Both the position numbers and the translations under genes were made by a program. From positions 558,001 through 622,000 of the forward strand of contig NZ_CP084712.1 of the NCBI RefSeq assembly GCF_023822045.1: 64,000 bases of DNA. Direction: 5' to 3'. Shown here in pieces: positions 34,262 to 43,947 of the stretch. The notes below the pieces were generated by a model, which saw only the letters and a list, made by a program, of their open reading frames with translations, had not been told where the DNA came from and searched no databases. Origin of the DNA: Sphingopyxis sp. USTB-05. Lineage in GTDB: Bacteria; Pseudomonadota; Alphaproteobacteria; Sphingomonadales; Sphingomonadaceae. How positions within the stretch are numbered: the first letter of the stretch is position 1; the number at the start of each line of letters is the position of its first letter.

Positions 34262-36703
34262 CTAGCGGCCTGTCGGCCGATACTCGATCGTCATGCTCGA
34301 TACCGCATTCTTGCGAAACTGTTCGGGCGCGAGGTCGATTTTTTTGAGCTCATTGGTCTCGTGCATCATCGTCTGGTCGGCGAGGTTCGGATTGCCGTTG
34401 CTCTTGGGATCAACGAACAGATTCTGTCCGCCTGCATCGACCACCGAATAGAGCGCACGCCGGTCGCGGGCGATCTCCATCAGCCCGACCCAGCTTTCGC
34501 CGCCATTGTGCGGCGCCATCGTCGGGCCGAGGCGGAGGACCGCCGACAGGCGATGCTCCGGATAATCCTCGGCCATTTGAGGGCGGTCAGGTGTTTCGAG
34601 TGAGGCGTCGAAATATTTCCAGAAGATCGGTTGTTTCCATTCGGCCATATCCTTGCCGGGGAAACGTGCCTTGACCTCGGCTAACGTCGCCTTGATCGTG
34701 TCGATCATCGCCGCGGTCCGGTCGCGGCCGGCGAAATAGTCGATCGCCAATGGCGCCCCTGCGGCATCGCCCTGAAAGGCGCGGAGCAGCAGGCTCGACT
34801 GGTAGGTCAGATAACGGTCGGCATCGATCTTGTGCCACCAGTCGCCCATATCGTCGCCGAAGATCATCCGCGGCGCGACCTGCAGCCAGGTGCGATAAAG
34901 GGTAAGGCCGGGATTGTCGTAGCGCTGGTCGCTGTCGCTGTCGCGATACAGGCCATCGAAGCTCAGCATATATTCGCCCGCACGCTTGACTTCGGGATCG
35001 TCGATCGTCTCGATCGCTTTACGGATATACGGCGCAAAAAAGTCGGGCGCGGCCTGATTGCGATCGACCGCGCCAAGCGCGTTGAAGATCTTGCCGTTGA
35101 ATTCGCGCATGTCGAGCAGGGTCAGCGACTGGCCGTTCTTCGCGAGCCGGTCACCGAGCCATGTGCGGAAGGTCGCACCGATGCGGGCGTTGTCGCCTTC
35201 CTGTGACCAACCCGTCGCCTTGCTGTTCCAAGACATGAAATATTGCTGCCGCGGATTGATCATCTGGGGCTTTTCGGCGGGCGTCAGAAAACCGGTCCAG
35301 TCATATTCACCCGTGCCCGGGGTGGGCAGGCGCGGGTCGACGCCGGCGGCCTTTTTCGGCAGCGCGCCCGCCTCGAAATAGGCGATCGTGCCATCCTCGC
35401 CGCCATAGCAGGCGCCGAGATTCCAGCCGAGGCGGTCGACGCCCTTTTCCTTGAATTCGGTGAGGCTCTTTGCGCGACCCATCTCGGCAAAGGCGATCCA
35501 TGTGTCGAGTTCGCGGCCATGCACGCCCATCTGCTGCGAATAGGCGGTGCCATTGTCGATATCCCAGGCGATCACTGGCCCGTGGATCGTCCACGCGACA
35601 TCGTGGGTGACGGGCGCACCGTCCTTTATCCGGAAGGTCTCGGTGCGATGCACCATCTTCTTCCACGCGCCCTTGTACCAATATTCGTAGCGGTTTTTGG
35701 GGTTCAGCTTTTCTGCGAAGGTTGTGCCGGCCTCGCTGCTTCCCGACACGAGCAGCCAGCCGTGCTGTGCACCGCGCCCCATCGTTGGTACGCCCCATCC
35801 AGTCGAGCCGAAGCCTGCATTGCCGAAGCCGCCTCCCTGCAGGTGGATTTCGGGGCCGTCGGCGGTGGCCTCCAACATCAGGACATTGCCGCTAGCGGAT
35901 TTTTCAGGGCCGATCACCAGACAGCGGCTCGCGCCCTTGACCGGGAGCGGCGGTGCGGTCTGCTCGGCGGCGGAGGCGACGTCGCGGCTTTTGGGTAGCT
36001 GGGCGGAGGACTGGACCGGCGTGGGCACTGGACGCGCAGGCGCGCGGTCGTCGCCCGCCGGAATCGTCGTCGGGGAATCGGGGTCGGAGATCGGCACGAC
36101 ATCGTTGAAGATTTGCCAAGCCTTGTCCGCGCCATAGCGGTCGGTCATCGCCTTCAGAAATTCGAGATTTCGAATCTCGTAGGTGTCGCGACCCAGCGGC
36201 GCGGCGGTTATCAGCGCCAGATATTCGGTGAGCGTCCAGCGGGTCGGTTTGATCCCCCAGCGGATGAATTCGAGCGGCGTCAGATTTTCGGGGTCGGCGT
36301 TCACCTCGTCGATACGCTTGTTGATACCGTCGACCATGCCGCGGATCATCTTCTGATGCTCGGGCGCAAGCGCGCGATAACGCGTCATCAATTCGGTATC
36401 GGACAGCTTGCGACCGCGCATGACCTTGTCGGTGTCGAGCGCTGAGGCGCCCACCAGTTCGGCGCGGCGACCCTGTGTGTTGTGCCGCGCGAGTTCCATC
36501 GCGGCGAGGCGGTCGTGCGCGATCGCATAACCCGCGCCGAACATCACCGCGTCCGAGGTCTCACCTTCGACATGGGGGACACCGAAGCTGTCGCGATAGA
36601 TGGTGACCTTGTCCGTTGCGCTCCCCTGTGCCAGCGCGGCGGGCGAGGCCGTGGCCAGAAATGCGGCGGAACTCCAGAGCAAGGCGGCAGTCGAACGGCG
36701 CAT
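34262..36703 (-). CDS. Periplasmic penicillin acylase-family (S45, Ntn) amidase
   Basis: ATG at 36703 gives 813 residues and a clean signal peptide cut at about residue 25. S45 enzymes are precursors cleaved before a Ser that becomes the catalytic N-terminus. Here KGASRCLVIGPEKSASG aligns with the usual GSNNW site, so Ser259 is the likely nucleophile. The spacer before it (about 215-255) is Pro/Ala-rich. The family hydrolyses penicillins, N-acyl-homoserine lactones and other N-acyl amides. The atypical context of the nucleophile makes a different acyl group possible. Its operon supplies transport and oxidation of the product. Confidence 0.83.
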   Translation of the reverse strand: MRRSTAALLWSSAAFLATASPAALAQGSATDKVTIYRDSFGVPHVEGETSDAVMFGAGYAIAHDRLAAMELARHNTQGRRAELVGASALDTDKVMRGRKLSDTELMTRYRALAPEHQKMIRGMVDGINKRIDEVNADPENLTPLEFIRWGIKPTRWTLTEYLALITAAPLGRDTYEIRNLEFLKAMTDRYGADKAWQIFNDVVPISDPDSPTTIPAGDDRAPARPVPTPVQSSAQLPKSRDVASAAEQTAPPLPVKGASRCLVIGPEKSASGNVLMLEATADGPEIHLQGGGFGNAGFGSTGWGVPTMGRGAQHGWLLVSGSSEAGTTFAEKLNPKNRYEYWYKGAWKKMVHRTETFRIKDGAPVTHDVAWTIHGPVIAWDIDNGTAYSQQMGVHGRELDTWIAFAEMGRAKSLTEFKEKGVDRLGWNLGACYGGEDGTIAYFEAGALPKKAAGVDPRLPTPGTGEYDWTGFLTPAEKPQMINPRQQYFMSWNSKATGWSQEGDNARIGATFRTWLGDRLAKNGQSLTLLDMREFNGKIFNALGAVDRNQAAPDFFAPYIRKAIETIDDPEVKRAGEYMLSFDGLYRDSDSDQRYDNPGLTLYRTWLQVAPRMIFGDDMGDWWHKIDADRYLTYQSSLLLRAFQGDAAGAPLAIDYFAGRDRTAAMIDTIKATLAEVKARFPGKDMAEWKQPIFWKYFDASLETPDRPQMAEDYPEHRLSAVLRLGPTMAPHNGGESWVGLMEIARDRRALYSVVDAGGQNLFVDPKSNGNPNLADQTMMHETNELKKIDLAPEQFRKNAVSSMTIEYRPTGR

Positions 36704-36725
36704 CAGAAACGTCTCCCCGGACAGT

Positions 36726-37922
36726 CTATTTCGGCAGGAATGCCTCGGCCAATGCGACCCACAGCGCCGCACCCGTGGGCGAAATACTGTCGTCATAGGC
36801 ATAGTGCGAATTGTGGAGCATCACCGACCCCGGCCCCTCGTCGCCGTTACCGAGCAGCAGGAAGCAGCCGGGAATAACGTCGAGATAGCGGGCGAAATCT
36901 TCGCCTCCCATACCGGGCACTTCGAGGTCGACGAAGCGGTCGGCGCCGACGACCCCGATCGCAATGTCGCGGACGCGTGCGTAGAGATCTGCGGGGTTGT
37001 GCAGGGCGGGGTAGCCGCGCTCATAATGCAATTCGGCAGTTGCGCCGAAGGAAGCGGCGACGCCGGTCACGATCTCGCGCAGCCGTCGTTCAGTCGCGTC
37101 TTGGCTCGCCCGTGACAGCGTGCGAACGGTGCCGCCCATGCGCGCCTCGTCGGCGATGATGTTGAAGGCGGTTCCCGCCTCGACCTTGCAGATCGACACG
37201 ACCGCCGCGTCCATCGGGTCGGTGCTGCGCGCAACGATGCTCTGCACTGCGACGATGATCTGCGCCGCGACCAGCACGGGGTCGACGGTGAGGTGCGGCC
37301 GCGCCGCGTGGCCGCCCTTGCCCGACACGACGATCTCGAACTTGTCGGCAGCCGCATAGAGTGCGCCCGCGCGCCCTGCGAGCTTGCCGGCGGCGATACC
37401 GGGACGATTGTGGATGCCGAAGATAACCTCCATCGGGAAACGATCGAACAATCCGTCGCGGATCATCGCGCTGGCGCCGCCGTCGGGATCGCCGCCGGGG
37501 CCTTGATAGCCGAGCGATTCCTCGGCGGGCTGGAAGATCAGGTGGACCGCGCCGTCGAAATTGCGCGTCGCGGCAAGATGTTTCGCGGCGCCGAGCAGCA
37601 TCGTCGTGTGCCCGTCGTGGCCGCAGGCATGCATGACGCCGGGCGTGCAGGACTTGTGATCGGACTCGGCCAGTTCGGCCATCGGCAGCGCGTCGATGTC
37701 GGCGCGGATGCCGATTGCGCGGTCCGACCGGCCGGCGCGGATCGTCGCGACGATGCCGGTGCCGCCGATCCCGGTGTGGACCTCGTCGACCCCGAATTCG
37801 GCAAGCAGATCGAGGATGAAGCGGCCCGTGCCCAGTTCGTGAAAGCCGAGTTCGGGGTGCCGGTGGATATGCCGGCGCCAGGCGGTCATGTCGGCTTCGA
37901 GTGATGTCAGGTCAACGGACAT
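36726..37922 (-). CDS. M20D-family N-acyl-amino-acid amidohydrolase
   Basis: The 398 residues have the M20 signatures: MHACGHDGHT with Cys100 and His102, the Glu134-Glu135 pair in QPAEE, His171 in FGIHNRPG and GGEDFARYL. There is no signal peptide, so it is cytosolic. This is the hippurate hydrolase/AbgA-like branch, which removes acyl groups from N-acyl amino acids or splits p-aminobenzoyl-glutamate. The AbgT-type transporter upstream makes the second pairing notable, since AbgT with AbgAB is a known partnership. The acylase gene follows after 22 bases. Confidence 0.86.
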   Translation of the reverse strand: MSVDLTSLEADMTAWRRHIHRHPELGFHELGTGRFILDLLAEFGVDEVHTGIGGTGIVATIRAGRSDRAIGIRADIDALPMAELAESDHKSCTPGVMHACGHDGHTTMLLGAAKHLAATRNFDGAVHLIFQPAEESLGYQGPGGDPDGGASAMIRDGLFDRFPMEVIFGIHNRPGIAAGKLAGRAGALYAAADKFEIVVSGKGGHAARPHLTVDPVLVAAQIIVAVQSIVARSTDPMDAAVVSICKVEAGTAFNIIADEARMGGTVRTLSRASQDATERRLREIVTGVAASFGATAELHYERGYPALHNPADLYARVRDIAIGVVGADRFVDLEVPGMGGEDFARYLDVIPGCFLLLGNGDEGPGSVMLHNSHYAYDDSISPTGAALWVALAEAFLPK

Positions 37923-37992
37923 GGGGACGCACCTCCTGGCGCAGCGGCAAAGTCAGGCTAAGGGCGGGGCGCTGCCGACCCCAATGCTTATC

Positions 37993-38010
37993 GGACATGG
38001 TTGCATGTCC
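37993..38010. repeat. Perfect inverted repeat between transporter and M20 genes
   Basis: GGACATG (37993-37999) and CATGTCC (38004-38010) flank a four-base spacer in the 114-base gap. The same half-site GGACATG occurs at 42818-42824 before the receptor gene, followed at once by GGACAT at 42826-42831. A shared regulator site is possible. Confidence 0.35.
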
Positions 38011-38036
38011 CGCAGTGAGTTCCATCATGATCTCCC

Positions 38037-39668
38037 TCAGGGCACGGCGTGCGCCGCGACCTGATAGAAGACCTGAGCGTGCGGGCCGAGCGGAAGATCG
38101 AGAACGACCCACGCGACCACCATCATGATCCCCGTAGCCATGAAGCAAAGCGCATAGGGAAGCATCAGTGCGAGCAGCGATCCGACTCCCATCGACTTGT
38201 CCCACCGCTGGCAAAAGACCAGGACGAGCGGGAAATAGCTCATCAGAGGGGTCATGATGTTGGTATAGCTGTCGCCCATGCGATAGGCGGCGGTCGTCAT
38301 TTCGGGGCTGATGCCCAGCAGCATGAACATCGGTACGACGACTGAGGACAGGACGCTCCATTTCGCTGTGGACGATCCGATGAACAAATCCATCATCGAG
38401 GATAGCAGCAGGACGCAGACGAGCAGCAGCGCCGGGGGAAGGTTCATGCCCTGTAATTTTTCGGCGCCACCGATCGCGATGATCGGACCGATGCCCGACC
38501 AGTTGAACATCGCTACGAAATGGGCAGCAAAAAAGACGAACACGAGATAGGGCGCGATCGTCTTCACACCCTCGCGCATCATCGCGATCACATCGTTCGA
38601 GTTTTTCACCGTCCCGGCCGCGCGCCCGAAAACGACGCCGGTCAGCAGGAACATCAGAAATAGCGCCGCGATCATCGAGGCGTAGAGCGGTTGCAGGCGG
38701 ATCGGGCCCTCGGCGCCCTGATCGATGAAGGGCGTGTAGCCAGGCCACAGGCAAAGCGCCGCGAACAGCGCGGTGACCAGCAGCGCGGCGATGCCGGCGC
38801 GGCGAAGGCCCCGCCGCTCGTCGTCGCTGAGGTCGCCCTTTTCCAGATCGGCACGAAGCTCTTCGTCAACGTCCTCGTTCCATGTTCCGAGGCGCGGTTC
38901 GACCACCTTGTCGGTGATGAACCAGATGATCGGGGTAAAAAAGACGACGATGCCAAGGATGAAATACCAGTTGCCGAGTGGATTCATCGTCCAGCCGGGC
39001 TCGACGATGCGCGCTGCTTCCTGTGTGAAGCCGAACAGTAGGACGTCGAGCTGGCCCGGCATGATATTGCCGGCATAGCCTCCCGATACAGCGGCGAGCG
39101 CGGCGGCAATTCCCGCAAGCGGGTGACGCCCGACCGATGCGAAGAGGACCGCTGCCATTGGGATCAGCACGACATAGGCGGCGTCGGCGGCATGGTGCGA
39201 CACCATACCGACGACGGCGATGATCGGCGTCATGTAGCGGCGCGGGGTGCTGCGGAGCGACCCGCGGATCAGTGCGAAGAACAGCCCTGATCGCTCAGCC
39301 ACCGCGGCGCCCATCATGATCGTAAGAATGATGCCGAGCGGGGTGAAGCTGGCATAGGTGCGCGGCATTTCGGTAAACAGCCGCGCGATATTCTCGGCCG
39401 AGAACAGGCTGGATGCGCGATAGGTCAGGACGCCCCCGGCGAGTTCGGCACCGGCGGGCGCCTCCTTGCCCGAATAGGGTAGCGAGGCACTCCATCCGAG
39501 CTCCGCGCCGATCGCCGACACGATCATCAATATGACGATGAGGTAGAGGAAGATGATCGTGGGGTCGGGCAGCATATTGCCGACCCGCTCGACGACGCCA
39601 AGGAAACCTCTCTGACGCGCGGGGCGTGCGATTTCGGCACTCATGATCGCACCTTCCTGACCGGCCAC
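38037..39668 (-). CDS. AbgT-family transporter
   Basis: The GTG at 39668 has AGGAG eight bases upstream; an ATG at 39644, itself preceded by AGGAAGG, would drop eight residues. The 543-residue protein has about a dozen membrane segments and the AbgT-family core, including MVSHHAADAAYVVLIPMAA near 150, GNIMPGQ, and SSMMDLFIGSSTAKWSVLS with SYTNIMTPLMSYFP near 430-480. Family members move p-aminobenzoyl-glutamate, and some export sulfonamides. Placed between a receptor and an M20 hydrolase, import of an N-acylated amino acid is the better fit here. Confidence 0.87.
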   Translation of the reverse strand: MAGQEGAIMSAEIARPARQRGFLGVVERVGNMLPDPTIIFLYLIVILMIVSAIGAELGWSASLPYSGKEAPAGAELAGGVLTYRASSLFSAENIARLFTEMPRTYASFTPLGIILTIMMGAAVAERSGLFFALIRGSLRSTPRRYMTPIIAVVGMVSHHAADAAYVVLIPMAAVLFASVGRHPLAGIAAALAAVSGGYAGNIMPGQLDVLLFGFTQEAARIVEPGWTMNPLGNWYFILGIVVFFTPIIWFITDKVVEPRLGTWNEDVDEELRADLEKGDLSDDERRGLRRAGIAALLVTALFAALCLWPGYTPFIDQGAEGPIRLQPLYASMIAALFLMFLLTGVVFGRAAGTVKNSNDVIAMMREGVKTIAPYLVFVFFAAHFVAMFNWSGIGPIIAIGGAEKLQGMNLPPALLLVCVLLLSSMMDLFIGSSTAKWSVLSSVVVPMFMLLGISPEMTTAAYRMGDSYTNIMTPLMSYFPLVLVFCQRWDKSMGVGSLLALMLPYALCFMATGIMMVVAWVVLDLPLGPHAQVFYQVAAHAVP

Positions 39669-39743
39669 GGTGAATTCTCCTTTGAAAACGACATGAGGCC
39701 CGCGCGCGCGAATGTCACGCGGGCCTCATCTGCCTGGTCAGGG

Positions 39744-42700
39744 TCAGAAGTTCACTTCGAGCCCGGCGCGGATGACCGGACCGAATTGGTCGAAACCGCC
39801 CCCCGACGGATCGATGACCTGAACCGATTCCATCACCGGCAGCTTTTTGTTGAAGAGATTCGTGACGCCGAATGAGAATTTGGCTTCCTGCTTTCCGTTC
39901 ATCGTCAGCGTGTAAGAGGCCGAGATGTCGTTATAAAAGCGCGACCCCGTGCGGTCGGGCGACAGGAGTTCGCGGCTGATCCCGGGCGAAATGTCGGTCA
40001 GCGCTTGGCTCGACTGATAGCGTCCCTGCCAGCCGAGCGTCAGCGGACCGTTGCTGTAGGTCAGTCCGACGACACCCTTGTATTTGGGATAGCCGTAGAA
40101 GCCCTCGAGCACCGTGTAGAGGTCCGGCCGCGCCTGGAAGGTGAAGGTGCGGAGACGGTGCAGATAGGTGAAGGCAAGGTTGGCCGAGAGTCGGCCGGCG
40201 CCGAGCGGGTGGGCATAAAACAGCTGCGTATCAAGCCCCGAGGTTTGCAGCTTGGACGTGTTCACATAGGTGCTTCGACCGCCAATGATGCTGAAGAAGT
40301 TCGCTCCCGGGGTCGTGTCGCGGGTGATTAGCGCACACAGGTCCGGATCGGGGCCACCCGCGCGGTCGACGCAATTTTCAGCGATCGCTTGCGGGCTGAG
40401 GAAGCTGATCGCATCCTCGATCTTGATGTCGAACCAGTCGGCCGAAATCTGGAGGCCCGGCAGGAAATTCGGCGTCAGGACGAAGCCTGCAGTCCAGCTG
40501 TCCGAAACTTCGGGGCGAAGATTCTGGTTGCCCGACACAATGAACGGGACCCCGATCCCTCCACTGACCGGGACGAAGCCCGCCGGCCGGCCCAATGCGG
40601 CGCAGTTGGCGGCACGATTGGGATTCTGGCCGAGATTGTTTTGCGAACAGGGATCGTTGACGTTGGTCGTCTGGCCCTCGCTCGGACGGAAGGCTTCAAA
40701 AATATTCGGGGCGCGAATGGCGCGGCTGAGCGTCGCGCGGAGGCGGAGCCCGTCGACCGGTTCCCAGATCGCGCCGGCCTTCCATGACGTCGCTTTGCCG
40801 GAGTGACTATAGTCGGCGTGGCGTACCGCGCCCTCGACTGACAGCAACTCGGCAAAGGGCATGCCGGTCAAAATGGGCACGCTCAATTCGCCGAAGAATT
40901 CGGTGACATGATAGCCGCCCGAATAATCTTGCGACGATGCTTGATTGGTCACGCCCGCCTTGATCAGTGGATCGGTGGTGCGGCCGTTGCGTTCCTTGCG
41001 ATATTCGGCGCCGAGCGCGATGCCGATGGACCCGCCGCCCGGCATGGTCAGGAACTTGCTCGAATCGCCGGAGAGTGAAAAGCCGGCGGTGGTTTGCCGC
41101 ACGAAGGCGCGCGATACCGTTGTTGTGCTGACGAAGTCGCGCGCTTCCTGCGTGCTGGCGGTCGAGCCGAAGGGATTGAACGGCACGCAGGGACCGCTGC
41201 CGACGATAGCGGGCCGGACATAACCGGCCGGCTGCAGCGCGGGCACATCCATGCGGCAGCGTATCTGCCCCGAACCGGGATCGACCACGGCGTCGAGCGC
41301 GGCGCGCAGGTTGGGCAGCAGCATGCGATTGTAACCGGTGAACTTCGCCTTGGTACGGCCATAGGTGCCATAGATATCGTAGCGGAGATCGGAGAAGCCG
41401 GTTTCGAACTCGCCTTTCAGGCCGCCGACGAAGGACAGGCTGTTGCGATCGACCTGGCTATAGCGCAATCCGACGTCGGTGTAGAGGCGATCGAGTGACA
41501 GCGTCGTTGCACCGGCCGCGAGCAACTGCTGGCGGAAGGTCTCGTTCAGGAACGCATTCTGCGCGATGTTGATCGGCTGTGCGGCACGGAGCACGGGCTG
41601 CCCCCGTCCATAGCTTGACGTATTGTTATAGTCGGCGCCGAAATAGGCCCGCACATTGTCGCTGAAGTCGAAATGCGTGCTGAGGTTGAGGTTGTAGCGC
41701 TCGATATCGGGAACGATCGAAATCGAATCGTCGAAGCGGAAACAGGCCGGGCCGCAATTGTCGAACTTCCCGAACAGGCTGCCATCGGTGAAGAGCGGTG
41801 TCGGTGCGGGACGCGGCGTGCCGTCGTCATTGAAGACGAACGCACCGAGGCCGCCGGTGTCGCCGCGGAGCCCTACGGCCCCGTACCCCGAATATTGGAA
41901 GGCTTCGCCGCCGGGCACGATGATATAATCCGGAATGCCGTCGTTCGGACCGGTGTCGGCCGGGTTGATCATCGCGACATTGTTTCGCATGTCGGCCTGC
42001 CGCGGGGTGATCTCCTTCACTTTCGTATAATCGGCTGCCAAAGTGAGGTTGCCGCGGCCCTCGGCGAAATTCTTGCCCGCCACAATGCTGCCGCCATAAG
42101 TGAAACCTTCCGACCCGCGGGCCGGCTGCGACCCGTTGAAGGACAGGCGAACACCGTCGAAATCGTCTTTGGTGATGATGTTTACAACGCCCGAGACAGC
42201 GTCAGAGCCATAGATGGCCGAGGCGCCGCCCGTGATGATCTCGATCCGCTCGATCAAATTGGGGTTGATCGAATTGAGGTCGAGCGCCGCGCTGTCGGTG
42301 GCACCCGCGACACGGCGTTTGCCGTTCACGAGGGTGAGCGTGCGGTTCGACCCGAGGTTGCGAAGATCGACGACCGCGAGGCCGCCGCTATTCTCGCCGC
42401 GCGAGCCCGAGGCGCCGCTTTGCTGGCTCTGCTGCATGCTGCCCGAAAAGCCGATGGCGGGCTGCTGGGCGAGCGCGCGGCCAATGTCGAACTGCGCATT
42501 GTTGTTGTCGAGTGTTTCCGAACTGACGACGCCGACCGGGGTCGGAAGATCGAGGACGGGGCGGCCGATGCGCGACCCTGTCACGACAATGTCGCTACTC
42601 CCGTCTATTGCTTGCTCGTCGGCCGGTGAGGCGGTGTCCTGCGCGTTCGCGGTGCCCGCAAGCCCCGCGCAAAGCGAGATCGCGAATAGCGATGTGGAAA

Positions 42701-42746
42701 TTCTGAATTTGCCGCGTGCGGCTGCAGTTGCCGGTCCCTGGATCAT
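39744..42746 (-). CDS. TonB-dependent receptor heading the acyl-amine operon
   Basis: The 1000-residue product has a signal peptide cut near TANA at 35. After it come IVVTGSRIGRPVLDLPTPV, the plug motifs VDLRNLGSNRTLTLVNGKR and IERIEIITGGASAIYGSDAVSGVVN, and a long barrel ending in GLEVNF with terminal Phe. This is the class common in sphingomonads for peptide and aromatic compounds. ATG at 42746 follows GGCGGAG. It is first in the operon with the AbgT transporter, M20 enzyme, acylase and oxidase, and lies downstream of a LysR gene on the same strand. Confidence 0.9.
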   Translation of the reverse strand: MIQGPATAAARGKFRISTSLFAISLCAGLAGTANAQDTASPADEQAIDGSSDIVVTGSRIGRPVLDLPTPVGVVSSETLDNNNAQFDIGRALAQQPAIGFSGSMQQSQQSGASGSRGENSGGLAVVDLRNLGSNRTLTLVNGKRRVAGATDSAALDLNSINPNLIERIEIITGGASAIYGSDAVSGVVNIITKDDFDGVRLSFNGSQPARGSEGFTYGGSIVAGKNFAEGRGNLTLAADYTKVKEITPRQADMRNNVAMINPADTGPNDGIPDYIIVPGGEAFQYSGYGAVGLRGDTGGLGAFVFNDDGTPRPAPTPLFTDGSLFGKFDNCGPACFRFDDSISIVPDIERYNLNLSTHFDFSDNVRAYFGADYNNTSSYGRGQPVLRAAQPINIAQNAFLNETFRQQLLAAGATTLSLDRLYTDVGLRYSQVDRNSLSFVGGLKGEFETGFSDLRYDIYGTYGRTKAKFTGYNRMLLPNLRAALDAVVDPGSGQIRCRMDVPALQPAGYVRPAIVGSGPCVPFNPFGSTASTQEARDFVSTTTVSRAFVRQTTAGFSLSGDSSKFLTMPGGGSIGIALGAEYRKERNGRTTDPLIKAGVTNQASSQDYSGGYHVTEFFGELSVPILTGMPFAELLSVEGAVRHADYSHSGKATSWKAGAIWEPVDGLRLRATLSRAIRAPNIFEAFRPSEGQTTNVNDPCSQNNLGQNPNRAANCAALGRPAGFVPVSGGIGVPFIVSGNQNLRPEVSDSWTAGFVLTPNFLPGLQISADWFDIKIEDAISFLSPQAIAENCVDRAGGPDPDLCALITRDTTPGANFFSIIGGRSTYVNTSKLQTSGLDTQLFYAHPLGAGRLSANLAFTYLHRLRTFTFQARPDLYTVLEGFYGYPKYKGVVGLTYSNGPLTLGWQGRYQSSQALTDISPGISRELLSPDRTGSRFYNDISASYTLTMNGKQEAKFSFGVTNLFNKKLPVMESVQVIDPSGGGFDQFGPVIRAGLEVNF

Positions 42747-42928
42747 ATTTTTTCTCCGCCCTGAACCCTGCCAAAGCCGTCCGTTCGTCGGTTAGTGCAA
42801 GGGCCCAGCCTGTCTATGGACATGCGGACATCGTTCCCAATGCCGGTTCGACATAGAATCATTCGTACGGCGCGGGCGGCATCTGCGCAGCATAATTGCG
42901 CGACATGCCTTGGTCCCCGATAAATCGA

Positions 42929-43846
42929 TTATGCAGTTTCCGCCTTCAATCGGTTTTTCAGCATCGTCCAGAAGGCCTCGACGCTAGGACTCCTGCGTGC
43001 GATCGGTTTGTAAATGCGGATCTCGATCGGAACATGCCAACGTGCATCGCCCGCGGCGACGAGGCGGCCGCTTTCAAGATCGGTGGCGGCGACGCTGAGC
43101 GGCGCCCAGCAAACGCCGCGTCCGTCGCGCGCCATCGACAGCAGTGCGGTCGCCATATGCGAGCGGAAGACGGTGCGGAGCGCGGCCGATCCCGCCGAAA
43201 TCACCTGCGCGGCTTGCAGTATCCGGCCCATGCCCGACTTTTCTTCGAACTCCAGATAGGGGAGCGGCTGGTCGCCGCTGCCCGGCAGGGCGTGGGTGGG
43301 CGCTCCGTCGCCAAGCGGGGCGGTCACCGGCATCAATATATCCTCGCCCAGCGCCAGCGAGGTAAAACCTGCCGGGTCGAGCCGGTGCTGTGCTGCCGTA
43401 TGATGATGGCATAGCAGGAAATCGGCTTTGCCCTCGAGCATGAAGCGTTCGCACGCGGCCATATTGTCCGCGATCAGCGTGATCGTCCCAGCCTCCTGGC
43501 CATCGTGCAGGCTGCGGAGCCAAGCGGGGAAAAAGGTCGTCGACAGTGCGTGTGTTGAGGCGAAGCGGATTTCATTGCTCAGCGTGCCGCCGATTTCACG
43601 GACATGATCGCGGCCCAGTGTCAGGCGCCGCATGATCTCTTCAGCGAGGACGCGGAACGCTTGGCCCGCTTCGGTCAGCGCGATCCGGTGCGTGTCGCGA
43701 TCGACCAGCGTCGCGCCCACCCAATCCTCAAGCGCACGAATCCGGCGGCTGAACGCTGGTTGGGTCAGGTTGCGCGCTTCGGCGGCGCGGGAAAAATTGC
43801 CTTCATCCGCGAGCTTGATGAAGTCCTCGAGCCACATGATATCCAT
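42929..43846 (-). CDS. LysR-family regulator (second of two similar copies)
   Basis: The 305 residues begin MDIMWLEDF with a winged helix (GNFSRAAEARNLTQPAFSRRIRALEDWVG) and a substrate domain. It resembles the regulator at 29615 in the DNA-binding half more than random LysR proteins do, suggesting a duplication that now brackets the acyl-amine genes. It is 182 bases upstream of the receptor gene on the same strand and divergent from leuC with a 101-base gap, so it may control both. A palindrome at 43864-43873 lies in the gap. Confidence 0.88.
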   Translation of the reverse strand: MDIMWLEDFIKLADEGNFSRAAEARNLTQPAFSRRIRALEDWVGATLVDRDTHRIALTEAGQAFRVLAEEIMRRLTLGRDHVREIGGTLSNEIRFASTHALSTTFFPAWLRSLHDGQEAGTITLIADNMAACERFMLEGKADFLLCHHHTAAQHRLDPAGFTSLALGEDILMPVTAPLGDGAPTHALPGSGDQPLPYLEFEEKSGMGRILQAAQVISAGSAALRTVFRSHMATALLSMARDGRGVCWAPLSVAATDLESGRLVAAGDARWHVPIEIRIYKPIARRSPSVEAFWTMLKNRLKAETA

Positions 43847-43863
43847 TTGAATCCACTCGTCGC

Positions 43864-43873
43864 ATCAATTGAT
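43864..43873. promoter_or_regulatory. Palindrome in the LysR/leuC gap, candidate LysR site
   Basis: ATCAATTGAT is a perfect ten-base palindrome 18 bases before the LysR start, between divergent genes. LysR sites usually show a T-N11-A dyad of this kind. The short length leaves it uncertain. Confidence 0.35.
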
Positions 43874-43947
43874 ACTGTCCCGGCATTGGCTTCGTCCGAA
43901 CCGCTGACGGTAATCCCAGCCCGCGAAACCGCAGGAAGGGTAGAAGA

